The position numbers were made by a program, and so were the translations under genes. A DNA stretch of 64,000 bases, from positions 8,935 through 72,934 of the forward strand of contig NZ_JAQLFP010000008.1 in the NCBI RefSeq assembly GCF_028207065.1, written 5' to 3'. Positions within the stretch are counted from its first letter, which is position 1. Each line of letters opens with the position of its first letter. The notes under the pieces are model-generated. The model searched no databases, was not told the origin of the DNA, and was given only the letters and a program-made list of their open reading frames with translations. Below, piece by piece: positions 40,012-49,597 of the stretch. This DNA is from Collinsella aerofaciens (GTDB lineage Bacteria; Actinomycetota; Coriobacteriia; Coriobacteriales; Coriobacteriaceae).

Positions 40012-41349
40012 ATGCCCCAGAACATCTTCGGTACCGACGGCGTCCGTGGCGTCGCCAATGCCGACCTCTCGTGTGACCTCGCGTTTCGCCTGGGCCGCGC
40101 GGCGACCAAGTTCCTTGGTCCGGATATCTGTGTCGGCCGCGACACGCGTCTTTCGGGCACCATGCTCGAGAGCGCTCTGACCGCCGGCATCATGGCCGAG
40201 GGCGGCCGTCCGCACTGCTGCGGCGTCATCCCCACGCCTGCCGTGGCGCTGCTCACCGTCCAGAATGAGCTCGACGGCGGCATCGTCATCTCTGCTTCGC
40301 ATAATCCGCCGGAGTTCAACGGCATCAAGTTCTTTAGCCGCAAGGGCATGAAGCTTCCCGATGCGGTCGAGGAAGAGATCAGCGCCTGGGTCATGTCCGA
40401 GGAAGCCATGGCTGCCGACACGCTGCCGACCGGTGCCGGCGTGGGCCACATCATCAAGATGAAGGACGCTCGCAAGGCATACGTCGACCACGCCATCGAT
40501 ACGCTTGATGGCCTGAGGCTCGATGGCCTGGTCGTTGCCGTCGACTGCGGTCACGGTGCTTCCTGCCAGACTACGCCCGCCGCGCTGCAGCGCCTGGGTG
40601 CCACGGTCCATGCCATCAACACCGATTACTGCGGCACCGACATCAATGTCGAGTGCGGCTCCACTCACCTTGAGCCCCTGCGCGAGCTCGTGCTGCGCAC
40701 CCATGCTGACATCGGCCTGGCCCACGACGGCGACGCCGATCGCGTGCTCTTTGTGGACAGCGAGGGCAATGAGATCGACGGTGACTACATCCTGGCTATC
40801 TGCGGTTCTGACCTCGCCGCCCGCGGCAAGCTCGCCAGCTCCGAGATCGTCTCGACCGTCATGTGCAACCTGGGCTTCTCCATCGCTATGAAGGAGCAGG
40901 GCTTCGAGATGGTTCAGACCGCTGTGGGCGACCGTTATGTTCTTGAGCGTATGCTCGCGGACGGTGCCGTCATCGGCGGCGAACAGTCCGGCCACATCAT
41001 CTTCCTGGAGCACAACACCACCGGTGACGGCCTGGTGACGGCTCTGCAGCTGCTGGCCGTGCTCAAGCGCACCGGTCGTACCCTCACCGATCTTGCCGGC
41101 ATCATGAAGAAGTATCCGCAGGTACTCGTCAACGTGCATTCCGACAACAAGGCTGGTCTGGATGATTGCCAGCCCATCTGGGATGCCGTCGCTGCTGCCG
41201 AGAAGGAGCTTGACGGCCGCGGCCGCATTCTGGTGCGTCCGAGCGGTACCGAGCCGCTGGTCCGCGTTATGGCCGAGGCCGAGACGCACGAGCTGACCCA
41301 GCGCGTTGTCGACGACATCGTCGAGGTTGTCAAGCGCGAACTTCCCTAA
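40012..41349 (+). CDS. glmM: Phosphoglucosamine mutase
   Basis: 445 residues with AGGAGCG upstream. IFGTDGVRG opens it, and the phosphoserine loop is VISASHNPPEFNG (Ser about 97-100). The metal-binding loop is DGDADR (about 241), the sugar-binding loop is GEQSGH (about 326), and the C-terminal phosphate loop is RPSGTEP (about 411). Converts glucosamine-6-phosphate to glucosamine-1-phosphate for UDP-GlcNAc and cell-wall synthesis. Followed 71 bp later by EIIA and nagB, so amino-sugar genes are grouped. Confidence 0.97.
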   Translation: MPQNIFGTDGVRGVANADLSCDLAFRLGRAATKFLGPDICVGRDTRLSGTMLESALTAGIMAEGGRPHCCGVIPTPAVALLTVQNELDGGIVISASHNPPEFNGIKFFSRKGMKLPDAVEEEISAWVMSEEAMAADTLPTGAGVGHIIKMKDARKAYVDHAIDTLDGLRLDGLVVAVDCGHGASCQTTPAALQRLGATVHAINTDYCGTDINVECGSTHLEPLRELVLRTHADIGLAHDGDADRVLFVDSEGNEIDGDYILAICGSDLAARGKLASSEIVSTVMCNLGFSIAMKEQGFEMVQTAVGDRYVLERMLADGAVIGGEQSGHIIFLEHNTTGDGLVTALQLLAVLKRTGRTLTDLAGIMKKYPQVLVNVHSDNKAGLDDCQPIWDAVAAAEKELDGRGRILVRPSGTEPLVRVMAEAETHELTQRVVDDIVEVVKRELP

Positions 41350-41420
41350 TGGTCAAAAACGAGTGCCAAGTGGTAAACTGTTAAGGTTATTTTGGTTGAT
41401 CGGTATGTCCGAGGGGGAGC

Positions 41421-41918
41421 ATGTTCACTAAAGTCCTAAGGTCTTTTGGTATGCGTGGTCGAGTCCTTACGCTGGATGCTCCCATCTCGGGCGACGTCAT
41501 TCCGCTTTCCGAGGTAAACGACCAGACATTTGCCACCGGCCTTTTGGGCCAGGGCGTGGCGATTCAGCCTACCGGCACGCGTGTGATTGCACCGGCTGAT
41601 GCCAAGGTCGAGGCCATTTTTCCCACGGGACACGCTGTTGCGCTTAACACGGTCGATGGCTTGGACGTGCTCATCCACGTTGGTTTGGACACTGTTCAGC
41701 TTGAGGGCAAGCACTTTACCGTATATGCGCAAGTGGGTGACATCGTCCATAAGGGCGATGTACTCATTGAGTTCGATCGCGAGGCAATTGCTGCCGAGGG
41801 CTACGATGTGACGGTTCCCATCTTGGTATGCAACTCCGTTGAGTTCTCGAGCATCAAGGGCTCCGTTGGCGCGCATGTCGAAGAGATGGACCAGCTCATC
41901 GTTGCTCGCGAGCGCTAA
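41421..41918 (+). CDS. PTS EIIA component, glucose/crr type
   Basis: 165 residues. The EIIA-Glc fold is clear from APADAKVEAIFPTGHAVALN, then IHVGLDTVQLEGKHF, which contains the phosphoacceptor His (IHVG, about residue 92) and the second active-site His (GHAV, about residue 77). AQVGDIVHKGDVLIEFD is the conserved turn. It receives phosphate from HPr and passes it to an EIIB. The free-standing form without EIIB/EIIC could serve several sugar permeases or have a regulatory role. Confidence 0.92.
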   Translation: MFTKVLRSFGMRGRVLTLDAPISGDVIPLSEVNDQTFATGLLGQGVAIQPTGTRVIAPADAKVEAIFPTGHAVALNTVDGLDVLIHVGLDTVQLEGKHFTVYAQVGDIVHKGDVLIEFDREAIAAEGYDVTVPILVCNSVEFSSIKGSVGAHVEEMDQLIVARER

Positions 41919-41959
41919 CAAGTGCACGTGGCCATTAGCCTACAATTCAAACACGTTTA

Positions 41960-42180
41960 CGGAGGGCGCCCTTGAAAGAGGACGCCTTCCGTGGCAAGAT
42001 GGGATTTGTCCGAAGCTAAAAGGCTTCGGGTCACCGTGGACGGGCAGGGGCCTCGACGCGGCTAGACACGAGACACATACATTACGCGACCTCGCCCTGG
42101 TGGCCGCACACGTTGGTTGCGGCCGACGCGGGCCGCGGGCAAGTGCTTGTAAGGGGAGCCTTGCCTCTCTTGTACGAGAA
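41960..42180 (+). promoter_or_regulatory. Structured leader upstream of nagB, unassigned
   Basis: Between EIIA and nagB lie 272 bp without a gene but with several strong stems. GGAGGGCG/CGCCTTCC (41961-41990), CCGAAGC/GCTTCGG (42010-42029) and GGCCGCA/TGCGGCC (42102-42124) are clear, and a possible longer stem joins about 42045-42060 with 42086-42100. No rho-independent terminator or known riboswitch core was recognised. A cis-regulatory RNA or independent ncRNA is inferred. Confidence 0.5.
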
Positions 42181-42190
42181 AGGACGCGTA

Positions 42191-42919
42191 ATGAAGATCA
42201 TTAAAGCTAAAGACTACGAGGATATGAGCCGCAAGGCCGCCAATATCATCTCGGCGCAGGTTATCCTCAAGCCCGACTGTGTGCTGGGCCTTGCCACCGG
42301 CTCCACCCCGATCGGTGCCTACAAGCAGCTCGCTGCTTGGTACGAGAAGGGCGACGTCGACTTTGCCGAGGTCAGCACATACAACCTGGACGAGTATCGC
42401 GGCCTTTCGCACGACGATCCCCAGAGCTATCACTACTTTATGCGTGAGAACTTCTTCGATCACATCAACATCGACCTGAACAACACGCATGTGCCCGACG
42501 GTTCCAACCCCGACGCCGCCGCTGCCTGCTCTGAGTACGACAAGATCGTCGCCGCCGCCGGTTACCCGGATCTGCAGCTGCTCGGCATTGGCAACAACGG
42601 CCACATCGGCTTCAACGAGCCCGATGACCACTTCTCCAAGGGTACGCACTGCGTCGACCTCACCGAGAGCACCATTCAGGCCAACAGCCGCCTGTTCGAC
42701 AGCATCGACGACGTTCCCCGTCAGGCCTACACCATGGGCACCCAGACCATCATGTATGCCCGCATGATCCTGGTCGTCGCCAACGGCGAGGCCAAGGCTC
42801 AGGCCGTGCATGACATGTGCTACGGTCCGGTTACGCCTGCGTGCCCGGCTTCGATCCTGCAGCTGCACACCAACTGCGTTGTCGTTGCCGACGAGGCCGC
42901 CCTTTCGCTCTGCGAGTAG
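42191..42919 (+). CDS. nagB: Glucosamine-6-phosphate deaminase
   Basis: 242 residues from the ATG at 42191 (AAAGGA upstream). LGLATGSTPIGAYKQLAAWY forms the phosphate-binding part, TYNLDEYRGL carries the catalytic Asp, and GIGNNGHIGFNEP is the signature with the active-site His. Converts GlcN-6-P to fructose-6-P and ammonia, opposite to the flux served by GlmM. The short length is normal for the Gram-positive form without allosteric site. Confidence 0.97.
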   Translation: MKIIKAKDYEDMSRKAANIISAQVILKPDCVLGLATGSTPIGAYKQLAAWYEKGDVDFAEVSTYNLDEYRGLSHDDPQSYHYFMRENFFDHINIDLNNTHVPDGSNPDAAAACSEYDKIVAAAGYPDLQLLGIGNNGHIGFNEPDDHFSKGTHCVDLTESTIQANSRLFDSIDDVPRQAYTMGTQTIMYARMILVVANGEAKAQAVHDMCYGPVTPACPASILQLHTNCVVVADEAALSLCE

Positions 42920-42951
42920 CGCGAATCCTGCACCTCGACATAGCCTTGCCT

Positions 42952-42979
42952 AAGGCCTCCGCTTTGCGGGGGCCTTTTT
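42952..42979 (+). terminator. Terminator after nagB
   Basis: AAGGCCTCCGC pairs with GCGGGGGCCTT around TTT, followed by a T-run. Confidence 0.92.
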
Positions 42980-43367
42980 GCTATCCCTTTCCGCCCGCTT
43001 GACCAAAATCTTGCCGCAAGCTTGACGAATGCCGGATGTCAAACAGCTTGATTCATTCCATACCAGATTCTATGCAAAAATGCCACTAAAAGGTCGTAGA
43101 CGGTAGCGGGTGCTAGGCGAGTTGAATGACATGGCTGAACCTTGTTCATTTGCGTTACACTGCCGCTTGGATGGGACAAGCTGACAAGCTCATTTACCTG
43201 CTTAAAGACCGATTAGTCGGGGGATTAATAACAATCGGCCCTCGCTGTACAAAAACTTGCCGCTTGCGTACCAAAAGACAACCTCAAACACAAGGTCGCT
43301 CTATTCATAGCGCGGCTTGTATGGTCTTGCGGTTACAGTGTCCATACGGTCGAGTTGAGGAGCGGGC
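42980..43367. other. 388-bp intergenic region upstream of the large regulator
   Basis: No gene is credible here. CTTGCCGC occurs twice (about 43010 and 43255) and CTTGAC/CTTGACG near 43000-43025. TTGCGTTACACTGCC (about 43151) may contain a -35 element. The long leader suggests several regulatory inputs for the downstream regulator, but no operator could be assigned. Confidence 0.4.
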
Positions 43368-46367
43368 ATGGTAAACGATTTGAGCAGTATAGACGACCTC
43401 GAGCTGATGCCGCTGGGCGGAGGCTATATGGTGCGACGCGAACGCTTGATGAATGAGCTTCTCGCCAAGGGCCGAAAGGCCGGCATCGTGGTTCTCTATG
43501 CGCCCGACGGGTTTGGGAAGACCTCGGTGCTGCTGCAGTACACCCATGAGGTTAAATGCGACCCGACGCGAGGCCCTGTGCGGATTATCGAGGCCGATCG
43601 CGCCACTGGGCGCGAGGTGTTTATGCAGCTCGAGGTGGTTACCGAAGAACTCAAAGACAAACCGCACTCCCTTATCGCGATTGATAATGTGCCAAACCTC
43701 GATCAGCACGATACCGAAGACCTCATCGACAGGATTCGCGGCCTGCGCGCTATGGGGGTAGGGGTCTTTATCTCCTGCCGTCCTTCAAATCGTCAACTGA
43801 TTCATGGGCTGGGCGATTCGGTTAAGATCAATGCGCAGATGCTCAAGGTGCATGCCTATGAGTATTCGGCGTGGGCATCGGCGTTTTCGATCAGCACATC
43901 GCTCGACTTTTATCAGCTCACGCAGGGCGTGCCCGAGCTCGTTTCGGCATTGCAGACGGGTCTGTATGGCCAAGGCGACGTAGCCGGTCTGCTCGAAAAC
44001 GAGATTGTCAACGTATATGGCGCGGCACTTGTCGATCTGGCTTCGCTCGACAATAATGCGCTGTTTTGCGTGGCATGTCTCATGATTTTGATGGGCGAGG
44101 GCAATATCGCAGAACTCGAGGCTTGCGGGGTGAGGCTGTCGATGGTCGACCAGTCCTACTTTGTACGCGACTACCCGATCTTTGGCTTGGACCCCGCCGA
44201 GCGGAGTTTTACGTGTCTGGGCACGGAGGATAACGGACGCTTGCGCTTGCGTAAGTTGGTGGCCGAGGTTCGCCCCGAACTTGTTCCGAGGGCGGCCCGG
44301 ATTTTGCTTAAGGCGGGTAGATGCGATGCGGCGATGGGCCTGGCGGACGCCTTTTTGGACCGTGATGCGGTCCTTGAACTTGCTGGGCAGTATGGGGTCG
44401 ATCTGGCTCTGACGGGGCACGGGGCCGATATCTGCCGAGCAGCGCTGGGCACGATCGATGCCGAGGATCCGGCTCCAGAGCCAACGCCTGCCGAGGCGCT
44501 TGGCGTATATCTGGCAGCGGTCAGCGTGTCCAATACAAAGCTCGCTCGCTATATGGCATCGGTCATCGAGCGCGGGGGCGAACGGGCGGCCTGCGAAATA
44601 GACCCTGTTTCATGGAGGGTGGCCCAGACACTGACGGCTGTTTGCTATGGGGACAACGGGCTTGGGCTTCCTACGAACCTGGCCGTGCCAGAAATCGAGA
44701 CATCCCATACCGCACTCGATATGTTGTCCGCACATATCGAGGTCAAGCGCTGCCTGACCGAGCGGGGAGATGACGGCGGCGTTCTACAGCAGCTCAAAAC
44801 GAGCAAGGCCTACGACTGTGAGCTCGACATCGCGGGGATTGTTATACGGGCCGATAGCATGCTGGTGGAGCTTTTTGACGGGTCGTTTGCGGGAACCGAC
44901 GAGCGCGACGACGAGATGACGGTGGTGCGGGAGGCGCTCGACGTACGTGGGCTTAAGGCGATGGCTATCTGGGTGCGCATGGTGTTGGCGGCACGGCGGC
45001 TCCTTTCCGGCCTGCCGGTAACCGACGACGCGGCATTCAACGAGCTCGATCGTTTTGCCGTGCGCATGCGCGACAACCAGATTCAGCTGTTTGGCCTGTT
45101 GCTAGAAGGCTGGCAGTCGCTGGCAGAGGGACGGCCGGTTAATGCAAAGTTTCGTGCGGTCCAAGTGCTCAAACTTGCCGAGGAGTCGATTGCGTACATG
45201 CGCGATAACGCATTGCTGCTGGAGCGCGCGGCGTATCTGCGTAACACCTCGATGGTTTCGGTGCGCGAGGAAGCGGAGTTGCTCGATATAAGCCAGACGC
45301 AGGTTGGTGGAGCGGAGGCCTGGATGGTGGCGCTGCATTTGGCCTGTGCGGGCCGAGACAGCGATCTTGCGGCCTGGATGTCCATGAATCGTGCGGGGAT
45401 TCTGGAGCCATCGTATCGGCTCTTTGCGCGCCTTGCCATGCATTGTCTGGGCGAGCCGGCGACCAGGATTCGCAAGAAGCTTCCCGTGCGCGAGTTATCG
45501 CGGTATTCGCTGCGCGACGATCTGGAAGGGGAGGGCGAGCGCCTGTTCCAGGCCGGCGAGGTTGAAGCCGTTGATACCATCGACCATATCGAGATTCGCA
45601 TGTTTGGTGCGTTTCGCGCCGAGCGCGATGGGTTTCCCATCACGGACAAAATGTGGCGGCGCAAGAAGGCGGCGACACTTGCCGAGCGGCTTGCGCTGGG
45701 CATGGATGCGCTCGTCGATCGTGAGACGCTGGCCATGGAGCTGTGGCCCCATGCCGAGTTCAATAGCGCCCGCAACAACCTGTACTCGACTATATCGCGC
45801 TTGCGGTCGGCTTTGGGACCGACGCCGGATGGCAAGTCGTGTGTGCTCATCCAAAATGAATGCATCGGACTCAACGGCGACTACGTCAAGACCGATGTAC
45901 GGCTGTTTGACCAGATAAGCCGCGAGGTTTTGGGAAATCGCACGGGTGCGCGCGGGCCCCATTTAGTTGAACTGTGCCTTAAGATTGAGCAGCTTTATGC
46001 CGGACCGCTGTATGTTCCCAATGGCTGTAACCCCACCTACTTTTTGCGTATGCGACGCATTATGCAGTCAAAGTACATCGATTGCATGATTAAGGGAGCA
46101 AATGCCGCTCTAGAAGAAAACGATCTGCAGTCGGCGATTTGGCTGGCGGAGTCGGGGCTTCGGCAGGAAACAGCGCGTGAGGATATGGTGCGCTGCGCCA
46201 TGCGCGTCTACAGTGCGGCGGGGCGGCGGCGCGATATCGTCGAGCTGTACAGCGGGCATATGCACCATCTAAGGGAGCAGGTCAATGGCGTGCCCGAGCC
46301 CGAGACGCGGCGTCTGTACGAGCGCTTGGTAGAGGGCAGGCTTAACCGCGTGCTCGTCGAGCGATAA
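43368..46367 (+). CDS. Large ATPase/BTAD transcriptional regulator
   Basis: 999 residues. Walker A APDGFGKTS (about residue 44) and a STAND/MalT-type NTPase (SLIAIDNVPNLDQH as Walker B) lie at the N-terminus, and a long helical-repeat region fills the middle. The C-terminal 250 residues contain a winged-helix and bacterial transcriptional activation domain (IDHIEIRMFGAFRAERDG, KKAATLAERLALGMDALVDR, ETLAMELWPHAEFNSARNNL). Unlike MalT, DNA binding is SARP/OmpR-like, not LuxR-like. Such large regulators sense ligands and are ADP/ATP-gated. Its target is not shown; nagB upstream is in another unit. A bidirectional terminator follows. Confidence 0.8.
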   Translation: MVNDLSSIDDLELMPLGGGYMVRRERLMNELLAKGRKAGIVVLYAPDGFGKTSVLLQYTHEVKCDPTRGPVRIIEADRATGREVFMQLEVVTEELKDKPHSLIAIDNVPNLDQHDTEDLIDRIRGLRAMGVGVFISCRPSNRQLIHGLGDSVKINAQMLKVHAYEYSAWASAFSISTSLDFYQLTQGVPELVSALQTGLYGQGDVAGLLENEIVNVYGAALVDLASLDNNALFCVACLMILMGEGNIAELEACGVRLSMVDQSYFVRDYPIFGLDPAERSFTCLGTEDNGRLRLRKLVAEVRPELVPRAARILLKAGRCDAAMGLADAFLDRDAVLELAGQYGVDLALTGHGADICRAALGTIDAEDPAPEPTPAEALGVYLAAVSVSNTKLARYMASVIERGGERAACEIDPVSWRVAQTLTAVCYGDNGLGLPTNLAVPEIETSHTALDMLSAHIEVKRCLTERGDDGGVLQQLKTSKAYDCELDIAGIVIRADSMLVELFDGSFAGTDERDDEMTVVREALDVRGLKAMAIWVRMVLAARRLLSGLPVTDDAAFNELDRFAVRMRDNQIQLFGLLLEGWQSLAEGRPVNAKFRAVQVLKLAEESIAYMRDNALLLERAAYLRNTSMVSVREEAELLDISQTQVGGAEAWMVALHLACAGRDSDLAAWMSMNRAGILEPSYRLFARLAMHCLGEPATRIRKKLPVRELSRYSLRDDLEGEGERLFQAGEVEAVDTIDHIEIRMFGAFRAERDGFPITDKMWRRKKAATLAERLALGMDALVDRETLAMELWPHAEFNSARNNLYSTISRLRSALGPTPDGKSCVLIQNECIGLNGDYVKTDVRLFDQISREVLGNRTGARGPHLVELCLKIEQLYAGPLYVPNGCNPTYFLRMRRIMQSKYIDCMIKGANAALEENDLQSAIWLAESGLRQETAREDMVRCAMRVYSAAGRRRDIVELYSGHMHHLREQVNGVPEPETRRLYERLVEGRLNRVLVER

Positions 46368-46372
46368 AAAAT

Positions 46373-46397
46373 GAGCGCCCGAATTGCTCGGACGCTC
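46373..46397. terminator. Bidirectional terminator between regulator and yhbY
   Basis: GAGCGCCCGA pairs with TCGGACGCTC around a 5-nt loop between convergent genes. Confidence 0.7.
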
Positions 46398-46436
46398 GCA
46401 AGCTTGATGTATGTTGGCTCGCCGGATCGTCGGCTC

Positions 46437-46736
46437 TTAGACGAGCTTAATCTTCTCGATGTCCTTGCGCGAGGACTCGCGATACAGCGAGAACTTGCGG
46501 CCGATGACCTGGACGACCTCGGCGTGGCAGCGATCGGCGAGATCTTCGGCGGCCTCGCGGGCAGAAAGGCTGGAACCATCGAGTACGGAGCACTTAACGA
46601 GCTCGTGCTTCTCCAGGTAGGCGACCGTCTGCTCGACGGTGCCCTCGTTGATGTCGGACTTGCCGATGATGATGGCGGGGTTGAGGTGATGGGCCATGCT
46701 GCGAAGCTGCTTGACCTGGGCTCCTGTCAGTGCCAT
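46437..46736 (-). CDS. yhbY: CRM-domain RNA-binding protein YhbY
   Basis: 99 residues. ALTGAQVKQLRSMAHHLNPA, IIGKSDINEGTVEQTVAYLE and KHELVKCSVLDGSSL cover the CRM/YhbY fold, and the GxxG-like loop is IGKSD. It associates with pre-50S subunits and helps assembly. It is monocistronic and transcribed toward the large regulator, with a terminator between. Confidence 0.95.
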   Translation of the reverse strand: MALTGAQVKQLRSMAHHLNPAIIIGKSDINEGTVEQTVAYLEKHELVKCSVLDGSSLSAREAAEDLADRCHAEVVQVIGRKFSLYRESSRKDIEKIKLV

Positions 46737-46918
46737 GGGTTCTCGCTTTCTATGTTATGGGGCGCCCCGCGATGGGGCCTTAATCTACGTGAGCTGTCCC
46801 ACGATAGCGCAGGAACGGCGCGGTGTGGGGCGTGTTTGCCCAGTTCAAAAAGAATGCGGATGCCGAGCGGGAGAACGGCGCGGGTTACAGGCGGACGTGT
46901 ACGACGGCCGAAAGCGGT

Positions 46919-47806
46919 CTATGGACGGCTCGAAGAGACCGGCTCCCATGCAATAAACGCCCAACGGACCTTGCGGATATGGTCGAGCATATAGCGTCCC
47001 TGCGGCACTCCTTTGGACCCCGGCTCGCCAGCACGGGGATTCTCAATCATATGCTGAGCGACGTAGTCGCGCAGACGGTCGATCTTATCCTCGTTACCGT
47101 GCTCGAGCATGCGGGAGAAGTCCGCCACGCCCGCCTCAAGGCTATCGAAAGTATCGCGACGGGGCGATTCGAAGTATGTAACCTGCGGCAGCGCCCCCAT
47201 CTGAATGAGGATATTAAAGGCATACACAAAGCCATTACTGCAGGTAACCGAGGCACCGATGGCGTTCATCAGGTGCAGGTCATAGCGCGGGCTGGAGTTG
47301 GCGACCATCGTGACAGCACAACGCCGACGAGCCGTTCGATCAAGCTTGGCAAGCGCGCCTTTTAGGTTGGTCGTGGTGACAGAACGACTGGCAAAGGCAA
47401 CATCTACCGCTTTCGCGACCGGTCCAACCAAATCCCAGTCATCATCCCAAGCAAGTTCAAGCGGTGTAATGCGATCCTCGAGTCCATAGTACTCAATGCC
47501 AGCATCAAGCGTGCCCAACATAGCAGGGGAAAAGTCAGCAGCAATCACAGGATGCCCAGCCTGAGCAAGCGGAATGGCAATCGACCCAGCCCCACACCCC
47601 ATATCAAGCACCGACTCGCCAGGCTTTAACGCCAACAGCTTTATAAAATCCCGGGCATACGGAGCAGTCTCAAGCGGCCGAAAATGCCGAGCCCGCTTAT
47701 CCCACTCAAAAGAATCATCAGCCCGCCGCCGACCAGCCTGCAGGCGCATCCATTCGCCATTCCAATCAGCAGAAAGAAGCTCAGAGCGAATCAAATCATC
47801 AGCCAC
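46919..47806 (-). CDS. Class I SAM-dependent methyltransferase
   Basis: 295 residues. Motif I is VLDMGCGAGSIAIPLAQAGH (about residue 66), with VIAADFSPAML as the acidic motif II. WDDDWDLVGP and DVAFASRSVTT continue the Rossmann fold. The C-terminal part with the segment GNEDKIDRLRDYVAQHMIEN has no catalytic signature for a known substrate. Small-molecule or protein substrate cannot be decided. Confidence 0.82.
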   Translation of the reverse strand: MADDLIRSELLSADWNGEWMRLQAGRRRADDSFEWDKRARHFRPLETAPYARDFIKLLALKPGESVLDMGCGAGSIAIPLAQAGHPVIAADFSPAMLGTLDAGIEYYGLEDRITPLELAWDDDWDLVGPVAKAVDVAFASRSVTTTNLKGALAKLDRTARRRCAVTMVANSSPRYDLHLMNAIGASVTCSNGFVYAFNILIQMGALPQVTYFESPRRDTFDSLEAGVADFSRMLEHGNEDKIDRLRDYVAQHMIENPRAGEPGSKGVPQGRYMLDHIRKVRWAFIAWEPVSSSRP

Positions 47807-47823
47807 GGGCCATCCCCCTCACA

Positions 47824-47857
47824 ACAAAAAAGCGACTCCTCCCAAAAGAAGAGCCGC
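47824..47857 (-). terminator. Terminator upstream of the methyltransferase (minus strand)
   Basis: On the minus strand GCGGCTCTTC pairs with GGAGTCGC, followed by TTTTTTG. It would end transcription from the UPF0210 gene 268 bp upstream, after passing the inverted-repeat element at 47972-48106. Confidence 0.7.
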
Positions 47858-47971
47858 AACCAGCATATATCAGAAAGAACCGATCCAACGCCAAACCGCC
47901 GTATCAACCATGTGGTGCAGGAGCGAAGCAACTGCAACATGGGACAGAACTCAGCCAAGGTTGAGATGTGC

Positions 47972-48106
47972 GGGAACCCCGGGAAGGGCAAATATATAAG
48001 GTCGATCGCGAGTTCCGCACGAGCCGGAGAGCACTTAATGTGCTCTCCGTGCGAGTCAGGACTGTCCGAGCAGGCGACCTTATATATTTGTCCTTCCCGG
48101 GGTTCC
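47972..48106. mobile_element. 135-bp palindromic element with 32-bp inverted repeats (MITE-like)
   Basis: The left arm GGAACCCCGGGAAGGGCAAA, continuing TATATAAGGTCG, is matched by the inverted right arm with one mismatch in 32. Inside is a second palindrome, GAGAGCACTTAATGTGCTCT. No frame encodes a transposase. It lies between the UPF0210 stop and its probable terminator. No target-site duplication is evident. Confidence 0.75.
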
Positions 48107-48124
48107 TCGCCTCGTATCCCTGGG

Positions 48125-49489
48125 CTAGTTCTTGAGCGAGTTCAGCGGTGCCGGGAAGCGTCCACCACGGTGGGCAAGCACGGTGCCGGCGTTGGGGTTC
48201 ACCGGCATGATGGGCGCACGGCCGAACAGGCCGCCGTACTCGACGCAGTCGCCCACGCCCTTGCCGATGGCGGGAATCACGCGGACGGCCGTGGTCTTGT
48301 TGTTGATGACGCCGATAGCCATCTCGTCGGCGATGATGCCGGCGATGGTCTCGACCGGGGTGTCGCCGGGGATGGCGATCATGTCCAGGCCAACGGAGCA
48401 CACGCAGGTCATGGCCTCGAGCTTCTCGAGCGAAAGTGCACCGGCCTCGACGGCGGCGATCATGCCGGCGTCCTCGGATACGGGGATAAAGGCGCCGGAG
48501 AGACCGCCCACGCTGGAGCTGGCCATGACGCCGCCCTTCTTGACGGCATCGTTGAGCATGGCGAGCGCGCAGGTCGTGCCCGGGCCACCACAGGTGCCCA
48601 CGCCGATGATCTCGAGGATGCGTGCGACGGAGTCGCCGATGGCAGGCGTGGGAGCCAGCGACAGGTCGACAATGCCCTTCTCGACACCCAGGCGATGGGC
48701 GGCCTCGCGGCTCATGAGCTCACCGGCACGGGTGATCTTAAAGGCGGTCTGCTTAATCTTCTCGGCGACTTCCATCATCGATGCGGAATCGGGCAGCGTC
48801 TCCAGGGCTGCGGCCATAACGCCGGGGCCCGAGACGCCTACGTTGATGACGGCGTCGGCCTCGCCACCGCCGTGGACGGCGCCCGCCATAAACGGGGAGT
48901 CCTCGACCATGTTGGCAAAGCAGACAAACTTGGAAGCGCCGACGGAATCCTGGTCGGCCGTGAGTTTAGCGGCATCGATGATGGTCTGGGCGGCCATAAG
49001 CACGGCGTCCATGTTGATGCCGGCGCGCAGGCTAGCGACGTTGACACTGGAGCAGACTCGGCTCGTGGTAGCGAGCGCCTGGGGGATGGACTGGATGACG
49101 CGGCGATCGGCGTCGCCGATGCCCTTCTGGACGAGTGCGGAGAAGCCACCCAGGTAATCGATGCCGAGCGTCTCTGCCGCGCGGTCGAGGGCATGCGCGA
49201 TGGGGGTGAGGTCCTCATCCTTGCAGCACGCGGCGATCTGCGCCACCGGGGTGACGGAGACGCGCTTGTTGACGATGGGGATACCGTACTCGCGCTCGAG
49301 GTTCTCGGCGGTCTCGACCAGATGCTCAGCCGTGTGCGTCACGTGGTCGTAGATCTTCGTGCACATGCGGTCGAGGTTCTCGTCACCGCAACCCATGAGC
49401 GAAACACCCATGGTGATGGTCCTGATGTCGAGGTTCTGCTCCTCAACCATGCCGCGGGTTTCCGCGATTTCTGCGGGCGTGATCGCCAT
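48125..49489 (-). CDS. UPF0210/PFL-family protein
   Basis: 454 residues from the ATG at 49489; the upstream in-frame codons lack a ribosome site. [20 protein letters not shown] opens it, and [40 protein letters not shown] and [20 protein letters not shown] are the conserved blocks of DUF711 proteins. The structure of family members resembles a glycyl-radical-enzyme-like barrel without the radical, and their function is unknown. In many genomes an ACT-domain gene precedes it; here it is alone. Confidence 0.88.
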   Translation of the reverse strand: MAITPAEIAETRGMVEEQNLDIRTITMGVSLMGCGDENLDRMCTKIYDHVTHTAEHLVETAENLEREYGIPIVNKRVSVTPVAQIAACCKDEDLTPIAHALDRAAETLGIDYLGGFSALVQKGIGDADRRVIQSIPQALATTSRVCSSVNVASLRAGINMDAVLMAAQTIIDAAKLTADQDSVGASKFVCFANMVEDSPFMAGAVHGGGEADAVINVGVSGPGVMAAALETLPDSASMMEVAEKIKQTAFKITRAGELMSREAAHRLGVEKGIVDLSLAPTPAIGDSVARILEIIGVGTCGGPGTTCALAMLNDAVKKGGVMASSSVGGLSGAFIPVSEDAGMIAAVEAGALSLEKLEAMTCVCSVGLDMIAIPGDTPVETIAGIIADEMAIGVINNKTTAVRVIPAIGKGVGDCVEYGGLFGRAPIMPVNPNAGTVLAHRGGRFPAPLNSLKN

Positions 49490-49534
49490 CCTTGCGCTCC
49501 TATCTGCCAAAACGAGCATAGTCTTTTCTATTCT

Positions 49535-49571
49535 AACGTGCCGCACGTGCCAAGTGGCGCGTGCGGCACGT
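49535..49571 (-). terminator. Hairpin between metH and UPF0210 gene
   Basis: ACGTGCCGCACG pairs with CGTGCGGCACGT around a 13-nt loop. Its T-run is poor on the minus strand (TTAGAATAG) and TTTT follows on the plus strand, so strength in the metH direction is uncertain. Confidence 0.6.
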
Positions 49572-49597
49572 TTTGGTGCTTGGTTGTTTCCGTTGTG

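Noticed and set aside
41960-42180. glmS ribozyme or known riboswitch before nagB
   Set aside because: The conserved core of the glmS ribozyme and the cores of common riboswitches (TPP, FMN, SAM, cobalamin, GEMM) could not be found.
46823-46960. Small plus-strand frame starting MWGVFAQFKKNADAERENG
   Set aside because: The first 35 codons look protein-like, but the frame then runs antisense through the methyltransferase gene and no clear ribosome site or homologue is recognised. It could be a gene remnant.
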